7,474 nucleotides of DNA from a bacterium (GTDB lineage Bacteria; Verrucomicrobiota; Verrucomicrobiia; Limisphaerales; UBA11358): positions 1-7,474 of the forward strand of contig JAJXXI010000474.1 of the NCBI GenBank assembly GCA_021781185.1, read 5' to 3'. A program made the translations under genes and the position numbers. This document shows, piece by piece, positions 1 to 6,811 of this stretch. Position 1 is the first letter of the stretch, and every line of letters starts with the position of its first letter. The notes under the pieces were generated by a model that was not told the DNA's origin, ran no database searches, and saw only the letters and a program-made list of their open reading frames with translations.

Positions 1-513
1 CACATTGACAAGATCTGCAAAATGCTGCTGCTGATGGGCTGCATCATGGGATACATTTACGTCGTGGAATTTTTCACTGCGTGGTATTCCGGCAATCCCT
101 ACGATGCCTGGGTGTTCGGTCACCGCATGTTCGGCCACCAATACTGGTATGGCGGCTGGATCATGATTGTCATCAATGCGTCGCTGCCCCAATTGTTCTG
201 GATCAAGAAAGTGCGTCAAAATCTGATGCTGATTTTCATCATCGCCGTGCTGGTGAACATCGGCATGTGGTTTGAGCGTTTCACCATCATCGTCGGCTCG
301 CTGTATCAGGATTTCCTGCCGTCGAGCTGGGGCGTGTATTATCCCACCTGGGTGGATGCGGGCGTGTTCCTCGGCACGCTTGGCGCGTTCTTCATGCTGT
401 ATCTGCTCTTTGTGCGGTTCCTGCCCATGATTCCGGTTTCGGAAGTCAAGGCCGTGACCCCGCAGGCCAATCCGCACCTGCCGCAGGGCGGCGCGAAAGG
501 AGTCCGGCCATGA
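1..513 (+). CDS. actC: Alternative complex III subunit ActC (NrfD-like), C-terminal part
   Basis: This is the C-terminal 170 residues of a polytopic membrane protein; the reading frame is open from base 1, so the start lies outside the window. In ACIII, ActC is one of two NrfD/PsrC-like membrane subunits. It forms the quinol-oxidation site on the periplasmic side and hands electrons to the iron-sulfur and heme subunits. Visible family hallmarks are the YVVEFFTAWYSGNPYD stretch, a GHRMFGHQYWYGGW segment, the NIGMWFERF motif followed by the IIVGSL helix, and the LPSSWGVYYPTWVDAG loop before the last transmembrane helix. The protein ends with a hydrophilic tail rich in Pro, Gln and Gly. About four membrane segments are visible. 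The stop codon overlaps the actD start as ATGA. The family assignment is secure; only the N-terminal part cannot be judged. Confidence 0.93.
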   Translation, partial: HIDKICKMLLLMGCIMGYIYVVEFFTAWYSGNPYDAWVFGHRMFGHQYWYGGWIMIVINASLPQLFWIKKVRQNLMLIFIIAVLVNIGMWFERFTIIVGSLYQDFLPSSWGVYYPTWVDAGVFLGTLGAFFMLYLLFVRFLPMIPVSEVKAVTPQANPHLPQGGAKGVRP

Positions 514-1049
514 GCAAAAGGAATTACGGCTTGACCGCTGAATTTGATTCGCCCGCCGCCGTGTTGAGCGCGGCGGAAAAAGTGCGCGACGCCGGTTACC
601 ATCGCTGGGACGTGTTCTCCCCGTTTCCGGTTCACGGCATGGACAAGGTCATGGGGTTGAAAAACTCTTTCGTCGGCTGGTTCTCGTTTGTGTTCGGGGC
701 CGGCGCCTTCATCGGCACAATGCTGATGATCTGGTATATGAATGATTTCGATTATCCGATTCTCATCGGTGGCAAGCCGATGTTCAGCACGCCGATGTCG
801 GTGGTGCCGGCGTATATTCTGCTGGTGCTGGGAGCCGCCGTGGGCGCGTTCATCGGCATGATCGCCTTGAACCAGTTGCCGCGCCACCATCATCCGCTCT
901 TCGACAAGAAGCGGTTTGAAATGGTTTCGCGCGACAAGTTTTTCCTGGTGATCGGCGCAACCGACCCGAAATTTTCCGAAACCGAAACCCGCAGCCTGCT
1001 CGAATCCATTGGCGGTGCGCACATTGAACTGGTGGAGGACCAAGACTGA
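510..1049 (+). CDS. actD: Alternative complex III subunit ActD (DUF3341)
   Basis: A 179-residue protein of the DUF3341 family, the ActD subunit of ACIII. It is a structural membrane subunit without cofactors that packs against ActC and the periplasmic hemes. The N-terminal soluble part (residues 1-50) has the typical pattern of an acidic stretch, FDSPAAVLSAAEKVRDAGY, and then WDVFSPFPVHGMD. Two membrane helices follow at about 53-76 and 98-120, separated by a loop with DYPILIGGKPM, a family hallmark. A C-terminal soluble ferredoxin-like stretch (about 135-179) contains FFLVIGATDPKF. The start at 510 overlaps the actC stop (ATGA) and has a good ribosome-binding site, AAAGGAG, at 496-502, seven bases upstream. 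Length and layout are normal for the family. The downstream actE start overlaps the stop by one base (TGATG), so translation is probably coupled. Confidence 0.93.
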   Translation: MSKRNYGLTAEFDSPAAVLSAAEKVRDAGYHRWDVFSPFPVHGMDKVMGLKNSFVGWFSFVFGAGAFIGTMLMIWYMNDFDYPILIGGKPMFSTPMSVVPAYILLVLGAAVGAFIGMIALNQLPRHHHPLFDKKRFEMVSRDKFFLVIGATDPKFSETETRSLLESIGGAHIELVEDQD

Positions 1050-1702
1050 TGCGTGTCATCCTTTCCATCGTTTTAATCGGCATGGCGCTGGGCGCGGCCA
1101 CGGTCGCCATTTTGGGGTTTCAGGGCAGAATGTCGCGCACATCGCCGCTGGAAATCTTCCCGGACATGAACCGCCAGTTGAAATTGCGTCCGCAGGTGCC
1201 GGATCACTTTTTCCCGAATGGCGTCAGTTCGCAGCTTCCGCCGACGGGAACGGTGGCGCGCAGCCAGCCGATCCAGACCGTGGTTGGCGCGGTGTATCGC
1301 TTTGAAGATTCTCCCGTCAACACCGGGCTGGTTGCCGGCACGACAAATTACATCGCCACCAATCCGCTGCCTGTGAACAAAGCGCTGCTGGCGCGCGGTC
1401 ACGAGCGGTTTGACATCTACTGTTCGCCCTGTCACGGCCGGCTCGCTGACGGCAACGGCATCACCAAGAAAATCGGCGACATGCCGGCCGTGGCGAATCT
1501 GCATGACCAGCGCATTGTTGAAATGGCCGACGGCGAAATTTTCCACACCATCACCCATGGCAAGGGTCTGATGGGCGCGTATGGCCCGCTGATGCCGGAA
1601 CAGGATCGCTGGGCGGTCATCGCCTATCTGCGCGCGTTGCAACTGAGCTGGCTCGGTTCCACGAACGATTTGACGTCCGCACAATCGGCCGCGCTGAAAT
1701 GA
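1049..1702 (+). CDS. actE: Alternative complex III subunit ActE, monoheme cytochrome c
   Basis: A 217-residue membrane-anchored cytochrome c, the ActE subunit of ACIII, which carries electrons from the complex toward a periplasmic acceptor. Residues 3-24 form a hydrophobic signal or anchor; no lipobox cysteine is present, unlike the lipid-anchored ActE of some phyla. The region before the heme has the family pattern of a Gln-Lys-Pro stretch, an FFPNG segment and PPTGTVARS (residues 64-72). The single heme-binding motif CSPCH is at 125-129 within FDIYCSPCHGRLADGNG. The likely axial ligand is Met175 in GKGLMGAYG, with Met182 as an alternative. The end of the domain, DRWAVIAYLRALQ, is the classic class I cytochrome c C-terminal helix. 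A GGAGG-type ribosome-binding site lies at 1034-1038. The stop is four bases before the actF start. Confidence 0.92.
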   Translation: MRVILSIVLIGMALGAATVAILGFQGRMSRTSPLEIFPDMNRQLKLRPQVPDHFFPNGVSSQLPPTGTVARSQPIQTVVGAVYRFEDSPVNTGLVAGTTNYIATNPLPVNKALLARGHERFDIYCSPCHGRLADGNGITKKIGDMPAVANLHDQRIVEMADGEIFHTITHGKGLMGAYGPLMPEQDRWAVIAYLRALQLSWLGSTNDLTSAQSAALK

Positions 1703-1706
1703 AATT

Positions 1707-2948
1707 ATGAGTTCGCATTCTGAAAAAACTCATTTGCCGCCGCCGTTGAACTTGTCCGGCTGGCGCAAGCTGCCGGCCACGCTGATGGTTGTTGGTGGAA
1801 TTTTGTGCCTCATTGGCCTGCTTAAAAACCCGCAGGAATTTGGCTTTTCCTGGCTGCTGGCGTTCATGTGCTTCTTTACCGTCGCAATGGGCGCGCTATT
1901 TCTGACGATGATTCACCACCTGACGGACGCCGGTTGGTCGGTGGCCACGCGCCGATTTTGCGAACACATTGGCTCGCTGTTGTTTCCCTGGCTCGCCATT
2001 TTGTTTGTTCCCGTTGTGCTGCTCGCGGCGAAGATTTATCCGTGGATGACCATGAACCCGGCCGATGACCGCGCCTTGAGCGCCAAATGGCCGCTGTTTA
2101 CCATGCCCGGCTTCTGCGTCGCCTCGGCCATTTTCTTTGCCATCTGGTGGCTGCTTTCCTCGCGCCTGCGTTTCTGGTCGCTCAAGCAGGACGAAACCGG
2201 TGAGGCGGTTTGCACGCACAAGATGCGTTTTCATTCCGGCTGGGGCATTCTTGCCTTTGCCGGCACGCTCACGGTGGCGCCGATTCTGTGGATGAATTCG
2301 CTGGAATACCAGTGGTCCTCGACCATTTACGGCCTTTACATGTTTGCCTCCTGCGGCTGGATTGCGGTGGGCACCGCCTTTGTGATCACCGCGATTTTGC
2401 AACGCCAACGCATCCTGACCCCGGTGCTGCGGGACAACCAGTTTTACTTTCTCGGCGTCCTGTTTTTCGCCTTCACGCTGCTGCAGGCTTACTTCGAGTT
2501 CGCGCAATACTTCGTCATCTGGAACGGCAACATTCCCGACGAAACTTATTTTTACATCATTCGCGAAAGCGGCTCGTGGTGGTGGGTGAGCATGGTCTTG
2601 ATTTTCGGCCATTTCTTCCTGCCGTTCATCCTGCTGCTGCCGGCGCACGTGAAGATGAATTTCAAACTCATGATCCCGCTGTGCCTGTGGGCGTGGCTGA
2701 TGAACTTTGCGGATCTGGCCTTCAACATTCTGCCGGTGCTGCATCCGCACGGCTATCCGTTCCACTGGCTCTGGCTGCAATTCGGCTGCGTCGCTTTCAT
2801 GGGCGGTCTGCTGGCGCACGTGTTTCTCAAAAATTTCAACGCGCACGCGCCGTTTCCGAAACGCGATCCGCGCCTGCACGAAGCCATGGGCATCAATCTC
2901 GACCCCGAGGAAATGCCTGACACTTTGCCAGACGGAGGTGCTCAATGA
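1707..2948 (+). CDS. actF: Alternative complex III subunit ActF (NrfD-like quinol:cytochrome c oxidoreductase membrane subunit)
   Basis: A 413-residue protein with about ten membrane helices, the second NrfD-like subunit of ACIII. It pairs with ActC in the membrane and is proposed to contribute to proton translocation. Hallmarks seen are HLTDAGWSVATRRFCEHI (71-88), the PADDRALSAKWPLF loop (118-131), the strongly conserved AYFEFAQYFVIWNGNIPDET segment (261-280), a PFILLLPAHVK helix end (306-316) and the C-terminal FPKRDPRLHEAMG tail (383-395). Family members usually have FSQY in the 261-280 segment, where this one has FAQY. There is no clear Shine-Dalgarno sequence before the ATG at 1707. That start was chosen because it is the first in-frame ATG after actE and gives a hydrophilic head ahead of helix 1. 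The stop overlaps the next gene as ATGA, with GGAGG at 2934-2938 serving the downstream start. Confidence 0.93.
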   Translation: MSSHSEKTHLPPPLNLSGWRKLPATLMVVGGILCLIGLLKNPQEFGFSWLLAFMCFFTVAMGALFLTMIHHLTDAGWSVATRRFCEHIGSLLFPWLAILFVPVVLLAAKIYPWMTMNPADDRALSAKWPLFTMPGFCVASAIFFAIWWLLSSRLRFWSLKQDETGEAVCTHKMRFHSGWGILAFAGTLTVAPILWMNSLEYQWSSTIYGLYMFASCGWIAVGTAFVITAILQRQRILTPVLRDNQFYFLGVLFFAFTLLQAYFEFAQYFVIWNGNIPDETYFYIIRESGSWWWVSMVLIFGHFFLPFILLLPAHVKMNFKLMIPLCLWAWLMNFADLAFNILPVLHPHGYPFHWLWLQFGCVAFMGGLLAHVFLKNFNAHAPFPKRDPRLHEAMGINLDPEEMPDTLPDGGAQ

Positions 2949-3325
2949 ATCAGAATCAAGATCCAGTCCAAATCAATCGAGCCTCCGGTGCCGCCTTGGG
3001 ATTCATTCTCGCCGTTGTGCTGTTCGCGGTGCTGGCATTGGTCGTGAAATACTCCCTCACCGTGCCGGCGGTGGACGCCGACCGTGCCGCCGTGCGCAGC
3101 AAAGATCTGGCGGAAATTCATGCCACGGAAGAAAAAGACCTGAATACGGTCGGTTGGATTGACCAGTCGCGTGGCATCGTCCGGTTGCCGATTGACACCG
3201 CGATGCAAATTGCCGCGCAGGCGTGGCAGAATCCCGCCCAGGCCATGGCCGATCTGAAAGCCCGTGAAGCCAAGGCGACCGCCCCCGCGCCGGTGGCCCC
3301 CGCAAAACCCAATCCTTTTGAATGA
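2945..3325 (+). CDS. Small single-span membrane protein of the ACIII operon, function unknown
   Basis: A 126-residue protein that I cannot name. A short polar N-terminus is followed by one membrane helix (about 15-37) and a periplasmic or extracytoplasmic part. That part contains an acidic, charged stretch (46-66) and then VGWIDQSRGIVRLPIDTAM (69-87). From memory, a similar 'GWVD...G.VRIPI..AM' pattern recurs in small membrane proteins encoded beside respiratory oxidase and SCO genes in several phyla, so I regard it as a conserved accessory subunit motif. The C-terminus is low-complexity Ala/Pro/Lys. No Cys, no heme motif and no obvious metal site are present. It overlaps actF upstream and the ccoN-like gene downstream (both ATGA). 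That places it exactly between the ACIII and the cbb3-like genes, so a linker or assembly role is plausible but only inferred. Confidence 0.8.
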   Translation: MNQNQDPVQINRASGAALGFILAVVLFAVLALVVKYSLTVPAVDADRAAVRSKDLAEIHATEEKDLNTVGWIDQSRGIVRLPIDTAMQIAAQAWQNPAQAMADLKAREAKATAPAPVAPAKPNPFE

Positions 3326-4758
3326 ACCCGGCTGAAACCAATCAAGATTGCACCGCGAAGATTGACGCCTCGTGCCGTGTGCCATTGCTCGCGTTGTTTG
3401 GCGGCGCGGCGTTGTGGCTGGTGGCTGGACTCGCGCTCGGCATTGTCGCCGTGCTGTCCTTTCACAAGCCGGACCTGTTTGCCGACTGCCCGTATCTGAG
3501 CTTCGGCCGGGCGCAGGCTGCGGCGAATGATCTGCTGCTTTACGGTTTTGCCATTCCGGCGGGCCTGGGTGTGATGCTGTGGATTTTTTCACGTTTGAGC
3601 CGCGCTCCGTTGGCGTTGCCGCTGGTGCCGATTGTGGCCGCCAATCTCTGGCATCTGGGCGTGTTGATTGGCACGGCGACCATCCTGATGGGAGGCAGCA
3701 CCGGCTATCCTTGGCTGGAATATCCGCGCGCCGCCGCTGTGTTGCTGTTAACGGCCTTCATGCTGGTGGCCGTCACCGCCTCCGCCACGTTCGGGTTCCG
3801 GCAAAATCGCGAGCTGTATCCGGCCCACTGGTTTTTGTTCGCGGCGCTGCTCCTGTTCCCCTGGATTTACCTCACCGCCAATCTGTTTCTGCTTTCCAAC
3901 CATCCGCCGCGTGGCGTGGTGCAGGCGATCATAGACTGGTGGTTTGCGAACAACCTGGTTTTCCTCTGGCTGGGGCTGGTCGGCGTCGGCACGGCCTTTT
4001 ATTTCCTGCCGAAAATTTCCGGCAAACCGCTCGCCAGTTCCGGTTACACGCTGTTTGCTTTCCTGACACTGATTCTCTTTGGCACCTGGACCGGCATTCC
4101 GGGCAGCGCGCCGGTGCCGGCATGGCTGCCGGCCCTGAGCAGCGTGGCGGCGGGACTGGTGCTGGTCCCGCTGGTGGCGATTCTCATTGTGACGCTGAAA
4201 ACGATTTCCGGTGCCGGGGTTTCCAGCCCGGGCAGCTCGTTCCGTTTCATCCAGCTCGGCATGGCAGCCTTTGTGGCTTCGGGGCTTTTATATGTCTGCC
4301 AGTTTTGCCCGCAATACAGCCGGGTGCTGGACTTCACTTGGTTCGGCTTCGCCCAGACACAACTGCAGCTGCTCGGATTCGCGGCGATGATTCTCCTGGG
4401 CGCGATGTATGACATTTTGCCGCGCGTCATGGGAACGCCGCTGCCGTTCCCGAAATTTGCCCGGCTGCATTTCTTCCTGACGCTCGGCGGTGTTTTGCTG
4501 TTCACCATTCCGCTGCTCATCGGAGGGGTGAAACAAGGCCGGATGCTGGCGGATGCACAGATTCCGTTTGCCACCGTCAATGCCGGGGTGCTGAACTTCC
4601 TGCGCCTCAGCACCACCGGTCAGATGCTCATCCTCGTCGGGGCGCTGCTTCTGCTCCTCAATATTTTCGTCATGACGATCAAGTGGAAAATCGGCCTGTT
4701 CAAGGCGGCGCTCGCCGCCGTCAAGGCCCCGCTGGAAACTGCGGAGGTGAAATCATGA
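3322..4758 (+). CDS. CcoN-like (cbb3 oxidase subunit I family) membrane protein lacking all heme and copper ligands
   Basis: A 478-residue protein of about 12 membrane helices related to CcoN, the catalytic subunit of cbb3 oxidases. The relationship shows in CPYLSFGR (56-63), WWFANNLVFLWLG (206-218) followed by GTAFYFLPK (223-231), and LLGAMYDILPRVMG (358-371). These match the CcoN segments around helices II, VI, and X-XI. The cofactor ligands are missing. By my alignment the helix II heme-b His becomes Ala68, the CuB His of WWYGHN becomes Asn210, the cross-linked Tyr becomes Gly254, the CuB His pair becomes Pro260-Gly261, and the H-V-H heme ligands become Gln345 and Gln347. Only five His remain in the protein, at 48, 111, 169, 194 and 383. 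The frame is intact and full length, so it is a maintained gene rather than a decayed one. It likely has a structural or electron-routing role, not oxygen reduction. Homology is firm; function is inferred. Confidence 0.85.
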   Translation: MNPAETNQDCTAKIDASCRVPLLALFGGAALWLVAGLALGIVAVLSFHKPDLFADCPYLSFGRAQAAANDLLLYGFAIPAGLGVMLWIFSRLSRAPLALPLVPIVAANLWHLGVLIGTATILMGGSTGYPWLEYPRAAAVLLLTAFMLVAVTASATFGFRQNRELYPAHWFLFAALLLFPWIYLTANLFLLSNHPPRGVVQAIIDWWFANNLVFLWLGLVGVGTAFYFLPKISGKPLASSGYTLFAFLTLILFGTWTGIPGSAPVPAWLPALSSVAAGLVLVPLVAILIVTLKTISGAGVSSPGSSFRFIQLGMAAFVASGLLYVCQFCPQYSRVLDFTWFGFAQTQLQLLGFAAMILLGAMYDILPRVMGTPLPFPKFARLHFFLTLGGVLLFTIPLLIGGVKQGRMLADAQIPFATVNAGVLNFLRLSTTGQMLILVGALLLLLNIFVMTIKWKIGLFKAALAAVKAPLETAEVKS

Positions 4759-5621
4759 AAACCGGCTTCTCCGTTTTTCTGGCCGTCTTCGTCACCATCG
4801 GCGCCTCCTGGTGCGGTCTCGTGCTGGCTCCGGCCTTGCAACTTGGCGGTGCCAAACAGGAAACCATTTTGAACGGCACTGACACCTATCCGCTCCAACC
4901 CACGGGTGCCGCCACGCTTGGCCTGCAAGTGTATCGGGCGAACGCTTGCGCTGCGTGCCACACCGAGCAGGCCTGTCAGACCGGCGTGGTCTGTGAAATT
5001 TCGCTGACTGGCCTCGGGGTTTACCAGCCGGCTGATTTCAAGGCCTTTGTCCGGTCCCTGTTCGTGCTGCCTGAACTCGCCAGCTATACCAACGCCATCG
5101 GCGCCAGTATCAACAACTGGAGCGGCGAGCTGCCCAAACCCATTTTGATCACGGCGGACAAGAAAATTGCCACGGAAATGGCGGATCGTCTGAAAGCAGT
5201 CGGCGTGAAATCTGAAATGAACATTCTCGCCACCGGGCCGGATATCGCCCGCGGGTGGGGAATCCGGCAGAGTGTGGCGGCGGATTATCTCTACGCCCAG
5301 CCGGTGCAGTTGGGCAGCCTGCGGGCCGGACCGGACTTGTCGAACATTGGAGTCCGCGTGCCGGATGCCGGTTTGCTGCTGAAACATCTGTTCGCGCCCG
5401 GATCGGTCACGAAAGATTCCACCATGCCGGCCTTCCGGCATTTGTTTGAAGTGCGCAAGATTGGTTCCGCGCCATCGCCGGATGCGTTAAATCTGACCGG
5501 GAAATTTGCCCCGCCGACCGGCTACGAGGTGGTGCCGACGACCGATGCCAAATATCTGGCCGCCTATCTGCAGAGTCTCAAAGCCAACGCTCCGCTGGTT
5601 GAAGCGCCGTTTACACCGTGA
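4755..5621 (+). CDS. CcoO-like membrane-anchored monoheme cytochrome c with a domain insertion
   Basis: A 288-residue protein from the ATG at 4755, chosen over an earlier in-frame ATG at 4683 because 4755 overlaps the upstream stop (ATGA) and has GGAGG at 4743-4747. An N-terminal membrane helix (about 4-28) precedes a cytochrome c domain. The heme motif CAACH is at 65-69, in VYRANACAACHTEQ, like the 'REGCYLCHSQ' of CcoO. The second half of the fold resumes at RGWGIRQSVAADYLYAQPVQ (166-185), runs through LRAGPDLSNIG (189-199), equivalent to the CcoO 'KRTGPDLARVG', and provides Met224 in STMPAF as axial ligand. Between these halves sits an extra segment of about 85 residues (76-162), discussed in the findings. 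Two additional Cys (74 and 80) border it. Canonical CcoO has only a short segment here. Its role is inferred to be electron transfer beside the CcoN-like subunit. Confidence 0.85.
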   Translation: MKTGFSVFLAVFVTIGASWCGLVLAPALQLGGAKQETILNGTDTYPLQPTGAATLGLQVYRANACAACHTEQACQTGVVCEISLTGLGVYQPADFKAFVRSLFVLPELASYTNAIGASINNWSGELPKPILITADKKIATEMADRLKAVGVKSEMNILATGPDIARGWGIRQSVAADYLYAQPVQLGSLRAGPDLSNIGVRVPDAGLLLKHLFAPGSVTKDSTMPAFRHLFEVRKIGSAPSPDALNLTGKFAPPTGYEVVPTTDAKYLAAYLQSLKANAPLVEAPFTP

Positions 5622-5627
5622 ATAATC

Positions 5628-6230
5628 ATGAGTGACGAAAATAAATCCTGCCCCCCGCCGTCCGGCAACGAGCCGGAAGTGACCCGTTCTGCCGCGCCGA
5701 TGTGGATCATTGTGACCACGCTCGTGTTGCTGTTTCTGGGCGGATTATATTTCGACAGGCACAGTGGCTGGTTCAACCAGAATGTCTATGCGCCCTATAC
5801 CTCCGCCAAGCAACTGGATGCCTTCCAGCCGCGATCCGGCGCGGCGGCGGCCCGGGCACGCGGCAAGGCTGTTTATGAGAGTGTCTGTGGCATTTGCCAC
5901 GGCCCGGATGGCTTGGGCAAACTTGGTCAGGCTCCGCCGCTGGCCGGTTCCGAATGGGTTGATGCCAAGGGTTTCAACCGGCTCTCCCACATCCCGCTGA
6001 TGGGCCTTAATGGGGCCATCAAGGTCGGCGGCAAGGAATGGACCTTGAGCATGGCCGCCATGGGCGCAGCGTTGCCGGACGATGATCTGGCCGCCGTGCT
6101 GACCTATATTCGTTCTTCCTGGGGCAACAAGGCGTCACCGGTTACCAGCGATGACATCAAGAAGATCCGCGCCAGCCTGGGCCCGGCCAAGGCAATGACC
6201 AGTGACGAGTTGATGGCCCTGCCGGAATAA
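5628..6230 (+). CDS. Membrane-anchored monoheme cytochrome c (CcoP-like position)
   Basis: A 200-residue cytochrome c, the last gene of the operon. A Pro/Ser-rich cytoplasmic head (1-24) precedes one membrane helix (about 25-41). The heme motif CGICH is at 87-91 within YESVCGICHGPDGLGK, and PPLAGSEWV (103-111) follows. The C-terminal signature LAAVLTYIRSSWGN (154-167) is typical of class I cytochromes tied to oxidases and dehydrogenases. The axial ligand is probably Met142, or Met145, in SMAAMGAAL. A short tail (168-200) with charged helices follows. It has one heme where CcoP has two, so it could be a reduced CcoP analogue or simply an electron shuttle. The start lies six bases after the previous stop with no clear ribosome-binding site. 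An ATG at residue 25 is an alternative but would remove the hydrophilic head before the helix. Confidence 0.88.
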   Translation: MSDENKSCPPPSGNEPEVTRSAAPMWIIVTTLVLLFLGGLYFDRHSGWFNQNVYAPYTSAKQLDAFQPRSGAAAARARGKAVYESVCGICHGPDGLGKLGQAPPLAGSEWVDAKGFNRLSHIPLMGLNGAIKVGGKEWTLSMAAMGAALPDDDLAAVLTYIRSSWGNKASPVTSDDIKKIRASLGPAKAMTSDELMALPE

Positions 6231-6519
6231 TTCCAGCTTTCCGGATTGGCGTTGACGACAGCAGGCGGCCGGAAAACCTTGGAGACGCCGGTGGTTTCAT
6301 TCCAGTCGCAGACGTAAGCTGAGAATTTCGGCCTCGGACGCACTGTTTGCGCTGAAGCTCCTCGTCAATTCTTCGAAAATCAATCTTGGCGACCGGTGCC
6401 GATGGGCATAGAACCAAGTCCGTTAGATTTTCTAAACGAACTGAACCAGATAAACAACCAAACATATTTGCGCAGCTTTTGGCTACGGGGCCGACTCGAA
6501 ACTGCTAACCCGACTTCCG
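6231..6519. other. Non-coding stretch after the operon
   Basis: I see no supported gene here. The only structures are TTTCCGG (6238-6244) facing CCGGAAA (6269-6275) with a 24-base loop and no T-tract, and a small A/T-rich hairpin, TTAGA-TTT-TCTAA (6423-6435). Either could be part of transcription termination after the cytochrome gene, but neither is a convincing intrinsic terminator. Short open frames on the minus strand show no family signature. Confidence 0.5.
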
Positions 6520-6696
6520 CTACTGAAGTTTGAGCCGAAGCGGGGGGGGAGATTTTCCTCTAGTTTTGAGGCGGTCGGAACCAAACGTCGCCACTACATT
6601 CCTGCTCGCGCTCAGTTCGTTTTGAGGGCAGTAATGCGCGGTGGGCGATTGCGGCGGGAGCATCAAATCCAGCCGGGCCAGCAGGAGCGCCACGTC

Positions 6697-6785
6697 CCGG
6701 TCGGCTATGTGATGGTAAATGGGTCGCAACGCCAGATCGCCTTTCAGGGTGCGGAAGGCTTCCCCACAAACACCAGTTGCAATTC
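6697..6785 (-). pseudogene. Remnant of an IS4/IS1634-type transposase, C-terminal scrap
   Basis: Read on the minus strand, bases 6785-6765 give ELQLVFV. After a frame change, bases 6762-6697 give EAFRTLKGDLALRPIYHH followed by IADR. Together these resemble the conserved '..FVEEAFRTLKGDLALRPIYH..DRVEAH..' region that follows the last catalytic Glu in IS1634/IS4-type DDE transposases (family pattern recalled, not searched). The two halves are out of frame by a small indel at about 6763-6764. The rest of the transposase upstream is absent and is replaced by the IS3-type remnant. Past 6697 the frame stays open to 6520 but the sequence is no longer recognisable. It is non-functional. Confidence 0.6.
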
Positions 6786-6793
6786 GAATCGCC

Positions 6794-6811
6794 GAGCAGG
6801 TCGGGCTGCTC
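6794..6811. repeat. Perfect inverted repeat at the junction of the two transposase remnants
   Basis: GAGCAG (6794-6799) and CTGCTC (6806-6811) form a six-base stem with a six-base loop. It lies between the end of the IS3-type OrfA remnant and the start of the IS4/IS1634-type scrap, so it may mark a rearrangement junction. It may also be chance within coding-derived sequence. Confidence 0.35.

Noticed and set aside
1896..2945. Long open frame on the minus strand opposite actF (349 codons), and similar ones opposite actD and actE
   Set aside because: They arise from the G+C-rich codon pattern of the true genes. Their translations are rich in Arg, Gln and His with no membrane or family signature, and the + strand genes are certain.
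4683..4754. Earlier ATG at 4683 as start of the CcoO-like gene
   Set aside because: It would overlap the ccoN-like gene by 76 bases and add a charged Arg/Gly-rich head. The ATG at 4755 has a ribosome-binding site and the ATGA overlap seen throughout the operon.
6238..6275. TTTCCGG / CCGGAAA inverted repeat after the operon as a terminator
   Set aside because: The stem is seven bases with a 24-base loop and no following T-tract, too weak to call an intrinsic terminator.
6104..6343. Minus-strand frame containing AYVCDWNETTGVSK
   Set aside because: It reads partly over the end of the cytochrome c gene and has no recognisable domain; most likely chance.
6542..6549. Run of eight G as a phase-variation tract
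   Set aside because: No gene reads through it and no promoter is visible beside it; it may even be a sequencing-prone homopolymer.
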